NCBI GenBank assembly: GCA_031290625.1
Contig: JAITND010000007.1
Coordinates: 1-44,911, forward strand
DNA: 44,911 bases
DNA from: Endomicrobium sp.
GTDB taxonomy: Bacteria > Elusimicrobiota > Endomicrobiia > Endomicrobiales > Endomicrobiaceae
Direction of reading: 5' to 3'
Shown here: one piece after another, positions 1 through 12,373 of the stretch
How the letters are laid out: every line of letters starts with the position of its first letter
Numbering within the stretch: position 1 is the first letter of the stretch
Translations under genes and position numbers: made by a program
Notes under the pieces: model-generated
What the model saw: only the letters and a program-made list of their open reading frames with translations
What the model was told of the DNA's origin: nothing
The model's database searches: none

Positions 1-216
1 AAAAAAGAGAACGATTCAATTAGCAGAACTCCAACAGCAAAGCCGACGGTAACGCCGCCAATTCCAACGGCAACACCAGCAAAGCCGACGGTAACGCTGC
101 CAAAGCCGACGGCAACGCCGCCAAAGCCGACCTACACCTACCCTTTCAATAAAATCAAAGCTGACCTATGGCCGGGGGGAATTTGGGACCAAATTCTAGA
201 CATGCTTACCCCTTAG
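1..216 (+). CDS. C-terminal fragment of a Pro/Thr/Lys-rich low-complexity protein (5' end outside window)
   Basis: Frame 1 is open from base 1 to TAG at 214-216: ...TPTAKPTVTPPIPTATPAKPTVTLPKPTATPPKPTYTYPFNKIKADLWPGGIWDQILDMLTP*. Confidence 0.6.
   Translation, partial: KKENDSISRTPTAKPTVTPPIPTATPAKPTVTLPKPTATPPKPTYTYPFNKIKADLWPGGIWDQILDMLTP
35..132 (+). repeat. Imperfect tandem repeat, unit approx. (g)caaagccgacggtaacgccgcca, encoding AKPTVTPP/PKPTATPP
   Basis: 'aaagccgacggtaacgc' or close variants recur around 38, 80, 102 and 123. Confidence 0.7.
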
Positions 217-289
217 TTGTACTTACAATACGGAGGAAGAACGGCTTATAACACTTAATCTCTAAAGTTAAAAAATTAGACGATCTATA

Positions 290-490
290 GATAAAATTAA
301 TTCTTTAATTATACTTAAAATACTGCGCATAACTTTTCAAAAAATTGTATAATAATTTTATCCGATAACAGTATGGACAACTTTGATCTTTTATCAACAG
401 AATTATCATTTAAATATTTTTAAAATTTTAGTTGATACCTATAATTTTTTTCAATTATGCGCAGCTTATCAACAATATACAGAACGCTAT
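290..490. promoter_or_regulatory. Candidate origin-like AT-rich region with two DnaA-box-like 9-mers (TTATCAACA at 391-399 and 466-474)
   Basis: Two identical TTATCAACA 9-mers (one mismatch from TTATCCACA) in an AT-rich intergenic region directly upstream of dnaN. Confidence 0.35.
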
Positions 491-530
491 TAAAACTAAA
501 CGCATTTTCTAGTAAAACAGGAGGAAGTAG

Positions 531-1661
531 ATGAGAGTAGTTTGTGGAAAAGAAGAGTTAACTAGAGGAATACAAACAGTATATCCTATAGCTTCATCTA
601 AAAGCGCGCTTCCAGCTCTTTCAAACTTTCTGTTTGAAACCGAAGATGGAAAAATAAAACTTTCTTCTACAGATTTAGAAATGGCAGTTAAATGTTACAT
701 TAAAGGCGAAATTTTAGAAGATGGAGGTATTACGATACCAGCTAAGAGATTTGCCGATATTATCAAGGAATTGCTTTCAGAAAATGAAATAGAGATAAGA
801 TCGGACGAAACTAACCAAATAAATATAAACTCTGGAAAATCTAAATTTAATCTTATGGGCATATCTAAAAATGAATATCCCGTAATACCGGATTTTCCAA
901 GCGAAAATAACTTTACTATTAAAAGAGAACTTTTTGCTTCAATGCTTAAAAAAGCCGTCTTTGCCGCTTCTAAAGACGCTCAAAGATACGCTTTAAACGG
1001 CGTTTATTTCATTTTAGAAGAGAACATTTTTAAAATGGCGGCTACCGACGGCAGAAGGCTTGCTTATGTAACTGCAAACGAAATACAAGGTATTAACCTT
1101 CAAACAAAAATAAAAGCTATAGTTCCTACAAAAGCGGTAACAGATATATTAAGACTTCTTTCCTCCGATATGAAAGCTGAAGAAATAAAGATTGGCATAA
1201 CAAGCAACCAAATAGCGTTGGAAATAGAAGATATAACCTTCCTTTCTACGCTTATAGAAGGCGTTTTTCCAAACTACGAGCAGGTAATACCTAAAGCCTC
1301 TGAAATAAAGGTTAAATTGAATGTAAAAAATACTTTGACTTCAGTAAAACAAATGGCTCTTTTAACCGCAGATAAAATATCGTCAGATAGGTCTTCCGCA
1401 GTAAAATTCTACTTTAACTCAAATGTTTTAAGAATTTCAGCTTCAACGGCAGGACTTGGCTCGGGAGAAGTTGAGCTGGAAATAGATTATAAAGCTGAAC
1501 CTATAGAAATAAATTTTAACCCTAATTTTATAAAAGAAGTATTGCAAAATATTGATGAAGAATCAATAATATTTGAGTTTAAAAATTCTATTAACCCGGC
1601 GACTATAGTACCTGAGAAAGACAAAAACTACCTTTGCGTAGTAATGCCCATGAGAGTCTAA
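531..1661 (+). CDS. dnaN: DNA polymerase III subunit beta (sliding clamp)
   Basis: 376 aa ORF with DnaN-like sequence (KRFADIIKELLSE, ATDGRRLAYV, C-terminal YLCVVMPMRV); followed by gyrB. Confidence 0.95.
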   Translation: MRVVCGKEELTRGIQTVYPIASSKSALPALSNFLFETEDGKIKLSSTDLEMAVKCYIKGEILEDGGITIPAKRFADIIKELLSENEIEIRSDETNQININSGKSKFNLMGISKNEYPVIPDFPSENNFTIKRELFASMLKKAVFAASKDAQRYALNGVYFILEENIFKMAATDGRRLAYVTANEIQGINLQTKIKAIVPTKAVTDILRLLSSDMKAEEIKIGITSNQIALEIEDITFLSTLIEGVFPNYEQVIPKASEIKVKLNVKNTLTSVKQMALLTADKISSDRSSAVKFYFNSNVLRISASTAGLGSGEVELEIDYKAEPIEINFNPNFIKEVLQNIDEESIIFEFKNSINPATIVPEKDKNYLCVVMPMRV

Positions 1662-1939
1662 ACGTGTCTTGGACTAAAGCGAGCGAAATAATAGAGCTTC
1701 TCAGGAAGAGGTTTGGTTTAGAAGAAGAGTTTTTTACCGTTGAACGCGTTTGGAATAAGGAAGTCGGCATAGAAGGCGTAGAGATAATAGGCTACAAAAA
1801 TGGGACTGTCTTTGCAAAAACCCAAAGTTCGGTCGCTGTAAGCGAGCTTAACTTTAGAAAAAAAGAAATAATAAAGAAAATAAACCAGTATATCGGCGGC
1901 GCCAAAGTTAAAAATATTAAAGTGAAGATAGAAGTCTAA
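1634..1939 (+). CDS. DUF721 (DciA-like) protein
   Basis: 101 aa ORF between dnaN and gyrB; W-N-x-x-VG...NGTVFAKTQSSVAVSELNFRKKEIIKKINQYIG pattern; actual start may lie downstream of 1634. Confidence 0.7.
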   Translation: MRSNAHESLNVSWTKASEIIELLRKRFGLEEEFFTVERVWNKEVGIEGVEIIGYKNGTVFAKTQSSVAVSELNFRKKEIIKKINQYIGGAKVKNIKVKIEV

Positions 1940-1963
1940 CTTAAAATGATTGCTCTATATTAA

Positions 1964-4510
<2,547 letters not shown>

Positions 4511-4668
4511 TGCGATTTGTATATAATATATTGTAGAATAATACATATAAAATATTTTGTTAGATAGTTGTTACACACAAATTAATTTGAAAGGTGCTTA
4601 TTTTGTTTTTAAATATAAGATGCAAAAACTTAATAAAGCGGTTTATTAAAATACTTTAAAGAGGAAAA

Positions 4669-5785
4669 ATGCGTCCATTTGTCCCGCAAAAGTTACCTGT
4701 TAAAAATTTGAATTGGGAAAGATTGTCATTTCTTATAGGTAAGGCGAACAGTTCGCTTTCTATGTATAGCGGTTTACTAGACGCCCTTTTGAACCCAGAA
4801 ATTTTGCTTGCGACTATTACAACTCAAGAAGCTGTCCTTTCTTCAAAAATAGAAGGAACGCAAGCGGACTTTTAGCGAAGTTTATAAATTGGAAGCAGGA
4901 GAGAAACAGGACAAAGCTAAAGAAAATGACATAACCGAGATAATAAACTATAGAAAAGCAATTACGGCTTCTTTGGAAATATTGAAGAGCAGACCGTTTG
5001 TACATTCGAATATGCTTAAGGAACTTCATAAAGTTTTATTATCTGGAGTTAGAGGTGAAAATAAAGCAAAAGGCGAATTTAGGAAAATCCAAAACTTTAT
5101 AGGTCCATATGGGTGTACTCAGGAGATGGCCGTATATGTTCCTCCCATCCCTGAAAATGTGCAGGATTGCTTGAGAGATTGGGAAAGATATGTAAATAAT
5201 GATGAACAGGAAGGTTTAGTTCAATTGGCTGTAATGCATGCCCAGTTTGAAATAATTCACCCTTTTATTGATGGCAATGGAAGAACGGGGAGAATTTTAA
5301 TACCTATTTTTTTATTTCAAAAAGGATATCTAAAAAAGCCGGTATTTTACTTGAGCGAGTACTTAGAAGCAAACAGAGACGCTTATTATGAAGCTTTACG
5401 TAATATATCAAAAAGCAATGATTGGCAGGGTTGGGTTGAGTTTTTTCTTAAAGCTATTGTAGAGCAGTCTGAGAGAAACAAGTTGAAAGTAGGAAAAATT
5501 CTAGATCTATATAAAGATATGAAAAAGAATTTTTGCGATGTCACGAAATCGCGTTACCATATAAAAATTTTGGATACGTTTTTTAAAAAGCCTATTATAA
5601 ATTTGACAATGCTTTTATCCGATTCAGGCGTTTTTAACAGAAAAACAGCCATTCAAATATTAGACAAGTTAGCCAAAAAAGGGTACGTAGAAATTTTGAA
5701 AAAAGGTTCAGGAAGTAGTCCTACAATTTATATATTCCCCGCGCTTATAAACATAATTGAAAATAAAGAAGAAAGCATTTTCTGA
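4669..5785 (+). pseudogene. Fic-domain protein, split by one +1 frameshift at a TTTT run (4870-4873)
   Basis: 4669-4875 (...TTQEAVLSSKIEGTQADF*) and 4889-5785 (contains HPFIDGNGRTGR, the Fic HPFx[D/E]GNGRxxR motif) join as ADF-SEVYKLEAGEKQ if one T is removed. Confidence 0.85.
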
Positions 5786-5929
5786 AAAGAGCTTTTAGAA
5801 GAGAGTATGGGCGAACAATGCGATTGTCGCCTTTGCGGGTATGAAAAAATAGAAAAATGCGCTAGATCCAATCGTTTCTGAGAGCGGTTATTTGAGCGTT
5901 TGGCGTGTGGAAGATATTTGCTTTCCGTA

Positions 5930-6265
5930 AAGGAAATATAAAAGTAGAGATTTATTTTTATAATGAACCTATTTAGCTTGCGTAAAATAAAATGTCGCGG
6001 TCGTTTAATACAACATCCCAAAATATCGCATTACATTCAAACAATATTTTTACTGATGGCGAACTTGTAGAAAATAAAATTTGTAAGGATTCTTACAAGT
6101 TAAGATTGAGGGCGGACGCGAAGTAAGACGAACGTCAAAAATTTGAACCTTAACGCAATAATTTCACTAGATCATCGCGTAAATTGCGCAAAGGCCGCGC
6201 AATTTAGAATTTGGGCTGCAAAAGTATAAAAGAGTACGCGGTAAAGCGTTTTGGCGAGTAAAATT
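5930..6265 (+). pseudogene. Decayed RhuM-family (virulence RhuM) gene
   Basis: Frame-broken reading gives NIKVEIYFYNEPI*LA..., NTTSQNIALHSNNIFTDGELVENKICKD, then REVRRTSKI, NLDAIISLDHRVNCAKAAQFRIWAAKVLKEYAVK-like text across frames, matching the RhuM signature (SxHIxNIFxEGEL..., xFYNLDAIISVGYRVxSxRxTQFRIWATKVLKEY). Confidence 0.7.
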
Positions 6266-6315
6266 TTATTTTGGTTTAACTATATTGTAAAACTAAATCT
6301 TATAAGAGGTTAGAA

Positions 6316-8811
6316 ATGTCAAAAGAAAAAGAAACAAAAGAAGAACAAGCGGCGATAACGCCGGCAAGCATTGTTCCTCGCAATATTGAAGACGAAATGA
6401 GGATTTCCTATATAGATTATGCCATGAGCGTAATTGTGGGAAGAGCTTTGCCTGACGTCCGCGACGGACTGAAGCCCGTTCATAGAAGAATACTTTATGC
6501 CATGAAAGAAATGGGCTTAAAGCATAATACCGCCTACAAAAAATCCGCAAGAGTTGTTGGAGACGTTTTAGGCAAGTACCATCCGCACGGCGATTCGGCT
6601 GTTTATGGCGCCGTGGTAAGAATGGCGCAGGATTTTTCTCTAAGGTATCCTATGATTGACGGACAGGGGAACTTTGGAAGCATAGACGGCGATTTTGCCG
6701 CGGCTATGCGTTACACCGAAGTAAGAATGGACGCTATTACCGAAGAGATGCTTGCAGATTTAGATAAAAACACAGTTGATTTTATACCTAACTACGACGG
6801 CTCTTTAAAAGAGCCTTTAATACTTCCTTCAAAACTTCCGAATCTTTTAATTAACGGTTCGTCAGGCATTGCGGTAGGTATGGCTACAAATATTCCTACT
6901 CATAACATAGGCGAAATCTGCGATGGATTGATTGCTTTGATAGATGATGAAGATTTGCCTGTTTCCGAACTTGCTAAACATATTAAAGGTCCTGATTTCC
7001 CGACTGGCGCGATAATTTTGGGTAAAAGCGGCGTAAAGGATTACATGGAAAAAGGCAGAGGCTCTGTAAAAATGAGAGCCAAAACTGAAATAGAAGAAAC
7101 TAAAAACGGAAGAGAAGCTATAATAGTAAATGAAATTCCATATCAGGTAAATAAAACAAATCTTATAACTTCAATCGCCGATTTGGTAAAAGACAAAAAG
7201 ATTGACGGCATTTCGGATTTGCGCGACGAGTCTGACCGCGACGGTATAAGAATTGTTATAGAGCTTAAGAGAGATGCAAATGCTCAACTTGCGTTGAACC
7301 AGCTTTACAAGCATACGCAGATGCAGTCCTCTTTTGGCGTTATAATGCTTGCGATTGTAAACAACAGTCCTAAGGTGATGAACATAAAAGAAATTTTAGT
7401 TCGCCACATTGAGCATAGAAAAATAGTTATAACAAGAAGAACAAAGTTTGACCTTCAAAAGACTGAAGCAAGAGCGCGCATATTGGAAGGTCTAAAGATA
7501 GCGATAGACAATATAGACGTTATTATTAAGATAATAAAAGAATCTCCCGATGAAGACATAGCCCGTGCAAGCCTAATGAGCGAGTTTCGTTTGACGAAAG
7601 TTCAATCAGAAGCTATTTTGGAAATGAAGATTCGCCAGCTTACGGGACTAAAGAGAAAAGAAATTGACGAAGAATATTTGGAAACTATAAAGTTTATAGA
7701 AAAACTTCGTTCAATTTTGGCGGATCCCAAAAAGATTCTTTCAATAATAAAAGACGAAACCATTGAAATAAAGAAGAAGTACGGCGACAAGAGAAGAACG
7801 CAAATAGAGGCGGCGGAAGCCGACTTTAATATTGAAGATTTAATTCAAGAAGAAGAAGTTGCGGTAACAATGTCCCATGCGGGCTATATTAAACGCATAC
7901 CGCTTGACACTTACAGAGCTCAACATAGAGGCGGACGAGGAATAACCGCAATGAACACCAAAGAAGAAGATTTTGTTGAAAACTTGTTTATTACAAGCTC
8001 GCGCGCTTATATGCTCTTCTTTACAACAAGAGGAAGATTGTATTGGACAAGAGTTTATGAAATTCCAGAAGGAACAAGAACGTCTAAAGGCAAAGCTATA
8101 GTAAATCTCTTGCAATTGCAAGGCGCAGAGGAAAAAATTACAGCCGCAATTCCTATAAGGACGTTTAATCCTAAAGACATTAAAGATGAATATTTGTTAA
8201 TGTGCAGTAGAAACGGCACGATTAAGAAAATTGCTTTGGACGAGTTTACAAATCCTAGAAAGGGCGGAATAATAGCCATTAAACTTGAAGACGGCGATAT
8301 ATTAACCGAAGTAAAAGCCATAGAGAAAAACCCTGAAGTTATAATTGCCACAAAGAAAGGCATAGCGATAAGGTTTAAAGAAAGCGACGTGCGCGCAATA
8401 GGACGCAGCGGAATGGGCGTAAATGGAATTTTGCTTGAGAAAGACGATGAAGTTATAGGCATGGAGGTGTTTTCTCCGAAAGACATTTTCTTGTCAGTTT
8501 CAGAAAATGGCTACGGAAAAAGAACAGAAGTTGGCAAATATCGTTTGCAAAAGAGAGCGGGACACGGCGTAATCAATATGCAGGCTACAGACAGAAATGG
8601 AAGCGTTATAGGTATTAAGAAAGCAAATGACGGCGAAGTGATGATTATGACGCAGAACGGCATAACTATAAGACTAAGAGTAAATAGCATTTCCGTAATA
8701 GGAAGAAATACTCAAGGGGTAAGGTTAGTAAAACTTGGCGACGGCGACAAAGTTGCGGCTCTTGCAAGCGTTATAAAAGACGACGAAAGCGAATATCCCA
8801 GGACGCCGTAA
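6316..8811 (+). CDS. gyrA: DNA gyrase subunit A (extreme C-terminus possibly frameshifted)
   Basis: GyrA motifs ([80 protein letters not shown], GRxGGxGI-type boxes in the C-terminal domain). Confidence 0.98.
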   Translation: MSKEKETKEEQAAITPASIVPRNIEDEMRISYIDYAMSVIVGRALPDVRDGLKPVHRRILYAMKEMGLKHNTAYKKSARVVGDVLGKYHPHGDSAVYGAVVRMAQDFSLRYPMIDGQGNFGSIDGDFAAAMRYTEVRMDAITEEMLADLDKNTVDFIPNYDGSLKEPLILPSKLPNLLINGSSGIAVGMATNIPTHNIGEICDGLIALIDDEDLPVSELAKHIKGPDFPTGAIILGKSGVKDYMEKGRGSVKMRAKTEIEETKNGREAIIVNEIPYQVNKTNLITSIADLVKDKKIDGISDLRDESDRDGIRIVIELKRDANAQLALNQLYKHTQMQSSFGVIMLAIVNNSPKVMNIKEILVRHIEHRKIVITRRTKFDLQKTEARARILEGLKIAIDNIDVIIKIIKESPDEDIARASLMSEFRLTKVQSEAILEMKIRQLTGLKRKEIDEEYLETIKFIEKLRSILADPKKILSIIKDETIEIKKKYGDKRRTQIEAAEADFNIEDLIQEEEVAVTMSHAGYIKRIPLDTYRAQHRGGRGITAMNTKEEDFVENLFITSSRAYMLFFTTRGRLYWTRVYEIPEGTRTSKGKAIVNLLQLQGAEEKITAAIPIRTFNPKDIKDEYLLMCSRNGTIKKIALDEFTNPRKGGIIAIKLEDGDILTEVKAIEKNPEVIIATKKGIAIRFKESDVRAIGRSGMGVNGILLEKDDEVIGMEVFSPKDIFLSVSENGYGKRTEVGKYRLQKRAGHGVINMQATDRNGSVIGIKKANDGEVMIMTQNGITIRLRVNSISVIGRNTQGVRLVKLGDGDKVAALASVIKDDESEYPRTP

Positions 8812-8862
8812 AAAAGCCAAAGACGAAGAAGTAAAAGAATAATTAAACAAGTTAAAATAACT

Positions 8863-8895
8863 AAAAAGCCTCCGATATAACTTCGGAGGCTTTTT
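8863..8895 (+). terminator. Rho-independent terminator after gyrA
   Basis: AAAAAGCCTCCGA-tataact-TCGGAGGCTTTTT perfect stem-loop with T tract. Confidence 0.9.
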
Positions 8896-9105
8896 ATGGT
8901 AAATGTAAAAATGGCAGCGCAATGCATATTTGCATAATTCTTGAAAAAGTATCATTTTGAATTTTAAATAACGCTATTCTATAGATAATAACTTTGGGAA
9001 CAACGCAAACTTTTGTGAAAACAAGATTGTTTATGAAAAATCAGATTGCGTTTTTATAGAGCTATAGATATGAATATCAAGTAGGAACAATTGCATAATA
9101 GATTG

Positions 9106-10491
9106 CTAAGTTTTCTTTTTTGTAATTTTGAAGGCGATATAAACCGCAAATACCCATATAGGGATAGCTATTACTTGCTTTGCCATTCCAATTTGAGAGA
9201 ATGTCATTGCCGTAAGAATAAACGCGATAAAAGCGAGCGTAATATAATTTGAATACGGATAGAACGGCGCTGGAAATAAAGTTTCTTTATTTTTACTTTT
9301 AAATTTCATATGGGATAAAGTTATAAGCGCCCAGTTTACAAGAATGCAAACAACCACAAAACTTAAAATTATTTTAAACGCTTTAAACCAGTTTGGAATA
9401 AAATAATTTAAAGGCGCAACTAAAAATGTTATTGCGCTTGAGACGAGAATTGCATTAAACGGTACGCCTCTCTTGTTTGTTTTTGCCAAAGCGCGAGGCG
9501 CGTTTTTCTGAAGAGCAAGACCGTAAAGCATGCGGCTGTTGCTGTAAATGCAGCTGTTGTATACGGACAAAGCGGCTGTAAGGACAATAAAGTTTAAAGT
9601 CCACGCCGCGTACTTAAAACCAATACGGTCAAAAATCATAACAAATGGACTCTCTAACGCGCTTAAGTCACTCCAGTGGTAAAGCGATAAAAGAACTACA
9701 AGCGAGCCGATGTAAAAAATTAAAACGCGGTAAACAACTTGGTTTATAGCTTTGGGAATAGTCTTTGTCGGGTTTTCTGTTTCTGCGGCAGTTATGCCTA
9801 TAAGTTCCAATCCGCCGAATGCGAATGTAATAATTGGCAAAGCCATTATAAGCCCAATAGCCCCGTGTGGGAAAAATCCGCTAAAAGCAGCGTCTCCTGC
9901 ATGGAGTCCGACGCAAGGAGCTTGCCATAAATTTTTAATTGTTGCGCCGACAACAAGACTTGGGTCAAAGAAAAGAATATATCCGCCCGCTAAAATCATT
10001 GCGCAAATGGCAAATATTTTTATTGAAGAAAACCAAAATTCCACCTCGCCGTAAGCTCTGACGGCTGTAAAGTTTACAATGTTTATAACTATAAAGAAAA
10101 ACAGCGCTGTTTTCCAAGTGGCGATATTAGGAAACCAATACTGCGCGTATGCGGCGACTGCAGTAAGTTCGGTTATTCCTGCAAGAGCGTATGCAAACCA
10201 ATAATTCCAGCCAACCAAAAAGCCTGGGAAATCTCCCCAATATTTGTAAGCGAAATAGCTTGAAGAACCGGCGGAAGGATCTTGCGCGTTCATTTCGCCC
10301 ATTTGTCGCATAATTAAAAATACTATTATGCCTGCGACTAAATATCCAAGAAGAACAGCTGGACCTGCAACAAAAATAGCGTTGCCTGCGCCTAAAAAGA
10401 GACCTGTGCCTACAGCTCCTCCAAGAGCTATAAACTGTATATGGCGGTTTGTAAGATTGCGTTTTAATTTGCTTTTTTCAGGGTTATGCAT
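9106..10491 (-). CDS. APC-family amino acid permease (tandem paralog 1)
   Basis: 461 aa, LKRNLTNRHIQFIALGGAVGTGLFLGAGNAI..., multi-TM. Confidence 0.9.
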   Translation of the reverse strand: MHNPEKSKLKRNLTNRHIQFIALGGAVGTGLFLGAGNAIFVAGPAVLLGYLVAGIIVFLIMRQMGEMNAQDPSAGSSSYFAYKYWGDFPGFLVGWNYWFAYALAGITELTAVAAYAQYWFPNIATWKTALFFFIVINIVNFTAVRAYGEVEFWFSSIKIFAICAMILAGGYILFFDPSLVVGATIKNLWQAPCVGLHAGDAAFSGFFPHGAIGLIMALPIITFAFGGLELIGITAAETENPTKTIPKAINQVVYRVLIFYIGSLVVLLSLYHWSDLSALESPFVMIFDRIGFKYAAWTLNFIVLTAALSVYNSCIYSNSRMLYGLALQKNAPRALAKTNKRGVPFNAILVSSAITFLVAPLNYFIPNWFKAFKIILSFVVVCILVNWALITLSHMKFKSKNKETLFPAPFYPYSNYITLAFIAFILTAMTFSQIGMAKQVIAIPIWVFAVYIAFKITKKKT

Positions 10492-10564
10492 ATTTTTAAA
10501 GTTCTTTCTCTAAGTTTATACTAAATTCATACGACATCCGCAAATATGGACGGCAAGAACTTGT

Positions 10565-10850
10565 TTAAAATTGCCAGATTGCGGCAATGCCATAGAGCGC
10601 AATACAAAATGAATGGACTTTCAACCATACGCAAGTTGCTCCAATGATATAAAGACAAAAGAACCTATGTAAAAAATCAAAATGCGACGCGCGCAACATG
10701 GTTGACAACTTTCGGGATAGTTCTTTTCGGATCCGAGACTTCCGCAACTGCGAAACCTATCGATTCTATACTGTCAAAGGCAAAGATTATAATAGGAAAT
10801 GCCATTAAAAATCCGATAAAACCGTGGGGAAAAATCTTTTAAAATAAGTG
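10565..10850 (-). pseudogene. Internal fragment of a fifth APC-family permease
   Basis: Reverse-strand reading FPHGFIGFLMAFPIIIFAFDSIESIGFAVAEVSDPKRTIPKVVNHV...ILIFYIGSFVLLSLYHWSNLR...SPF aligns across frames with the middle of the neighbouring permeases; no full ORF. Confidence 0.8.
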
Positions 10851-10905
10851 AATATTTTTCAGATCGTCCATGTCTTTTTCTCCTTCAAGTTTTGTAGGTC
10901 AGTTT

Positions 10906-12360
10906 TTACGACTGTTGCGGTTGGTTTAAATTTTTGTCTTTCCTTATTACAAGGCTATACCCTATATATACGACCAATATCCATAATGGCAAAGCTATAA
11001 CTTGCTTCGCCATTCCAAATGTCGGCACTGACATTGTAAACAGTATGAAAACTAAAAATACAAGAGTAAGGTAATTTGAAAAAGGATAAAAAGGAGATGG
11101 AAAAATAGGTTTGGTATTTTCAAGGTTCTTTTGTTTTCTAAACTTTAACTGCGATATTGATATGATAGCCCAGTTTGTAATAACGCATATAACTGAAAAA
11201 CTTATAACTATTTCAAAAGCTTTTATCCAATCAGGAACGAAATAGCTCAACGGAACCACAGAAAACGTTAAGGCTCCCGATACAAGAATTGACGGTACAG
11301 GGATGCCCCTCTTGTTTGTTTTTGTAAAAATTTTAGGAGCGTTTTTCTGCAAAGCAAGACCGTAAAGCATACGGCTGTTGCAGTAAATACAGCTATTGTA
11401 TACGGACAAAGCCGCCGTAAAAACTATAAAGTTTAAAATCCAAGCCACGTACTTAAACCCTATTTTGTCAAAAATAAGAACAAACGGGCTGTCTGACGGG
11501 CTTAGATTGCTCCAGTGATATAAAGACAAAAGTATAGCGAGAGATCCAACATAAAAAATCAAGATACGAAATACCACCTGATTTATAGCTTTGGGAATTA
11601 TGCTTTGAGGATTTTCTGTTTCTGCGGCTGTTATTCCCACAAGTTCAACGCCGTCAAAAGCAAAAATTATCATAGGAAACGTTAACATAAATCCTATAAA
11701 CCCGTGCGTGAAGAAACCTTTAAATACTGCGTTGCCTGCAAACATTCCGACCGTTGGAGCGTCCCATAAATTCTTTATAGTAGCGCCTGGGAGCAGCCCC
11801 GTATTAAAAAACAAGATGTATCCTCCCGCCAATATCATAACGCAGACAGCAATGATTTTTATTGAAGAAAACCAAAATTCCACCTCGCCGTACGCTTTTA
11901 CGGTTAAGAGATTTACGGCGTTTATAAGCAGAAAGAAAAATAATGTGGCTTTCCAAACGGCAATACCGGGAAACCAATATTGCATGTATCCGGCAACGGC
12001 GATAAGTTCAACTATGCCTACTAAAATGTAGTCAACCCAATAGTTCCAGCCTGCTAAAAACCCTGCAAATCTACCCCAATATTTGTCTGCAAAATAGCTT
12101 GAAGATCCAGCGGCAGGTTCTTGAGTGACCATTTCGCCAAGCTGTCTCATAACTAAAAATACTAAAAACCCTGCAAGAAGATACGCCAAGATAACTGAAG
12201 GTCCCGTTGAGAAAATTGCGCTTGCAGAGCCAAGGAAAAGACCTGTTCCCACGGCGCTTCCGAGAGCTATAAATTGAATATGACGGTTTTTAAGCTTACG
12301 TTTTAATCCGCCGTTTCCTTGAACCAACGTTGTATCTATACTTTGCGTTTCGGTATCCAT
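10906..12360 (-). CDS. APC-family amino acid permease (tandem paralog 2)
   Basis: 484 aa, LKRKLKNRHIQFIALGSAVGTGLFLGSASAIF..., multi-TM. Confidence 0.9.
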   Translation of the reverse strand: MDTETQSIDTTLVQGNGGLKRKLKNRHIQFIALGSAVGTGLFLGSASAIFSTGPSVILAYLLAGFLVFLVMRQLGEMVTQEPAAGSSSYFADKYWGRFAGFLAGWNYWVDYILVGIVELIAVAGYMQYWFPGIAVWKATLFFFLLINAVNLLTVKAYGEVEFWFSSIKIIAVCVMILAGGYILFFNTGLLPGATIKNLWDAPTVGMFAGNAVFKGFFTHGFIGFMLTFPMIIFAFDGVELVGITAAETENPQSIIPKAINQVVFRILIFYVGSLAILLSLYHWSNLSPSDSPFVLIFDKIGFKYVAWILNFIVFTAALSVYNSCIYCNSRMLYGLALQKNAPKIFTKTNKRGIPVPSILVSGALTFSVVPLSYFVPDWIKAFEIVISFSVICVITNWAIISISQLKFRKQKNLENTKPIFPSPFYPFSNYLTLVFLVFILFTMSVPTFGMAKQVIALPLWILVVYIGYSLVIRKDKNLNQPQQS

Positions 12361-12373
12361 AGGTAATTCCTTT

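Noticed and set aside
8055-8486. 143-aa minus-strand ORF inside gyrA
   Set aside because: Shadow ORF of gyrA with hydrophobic/serine-rich composition typical of antisense frames.
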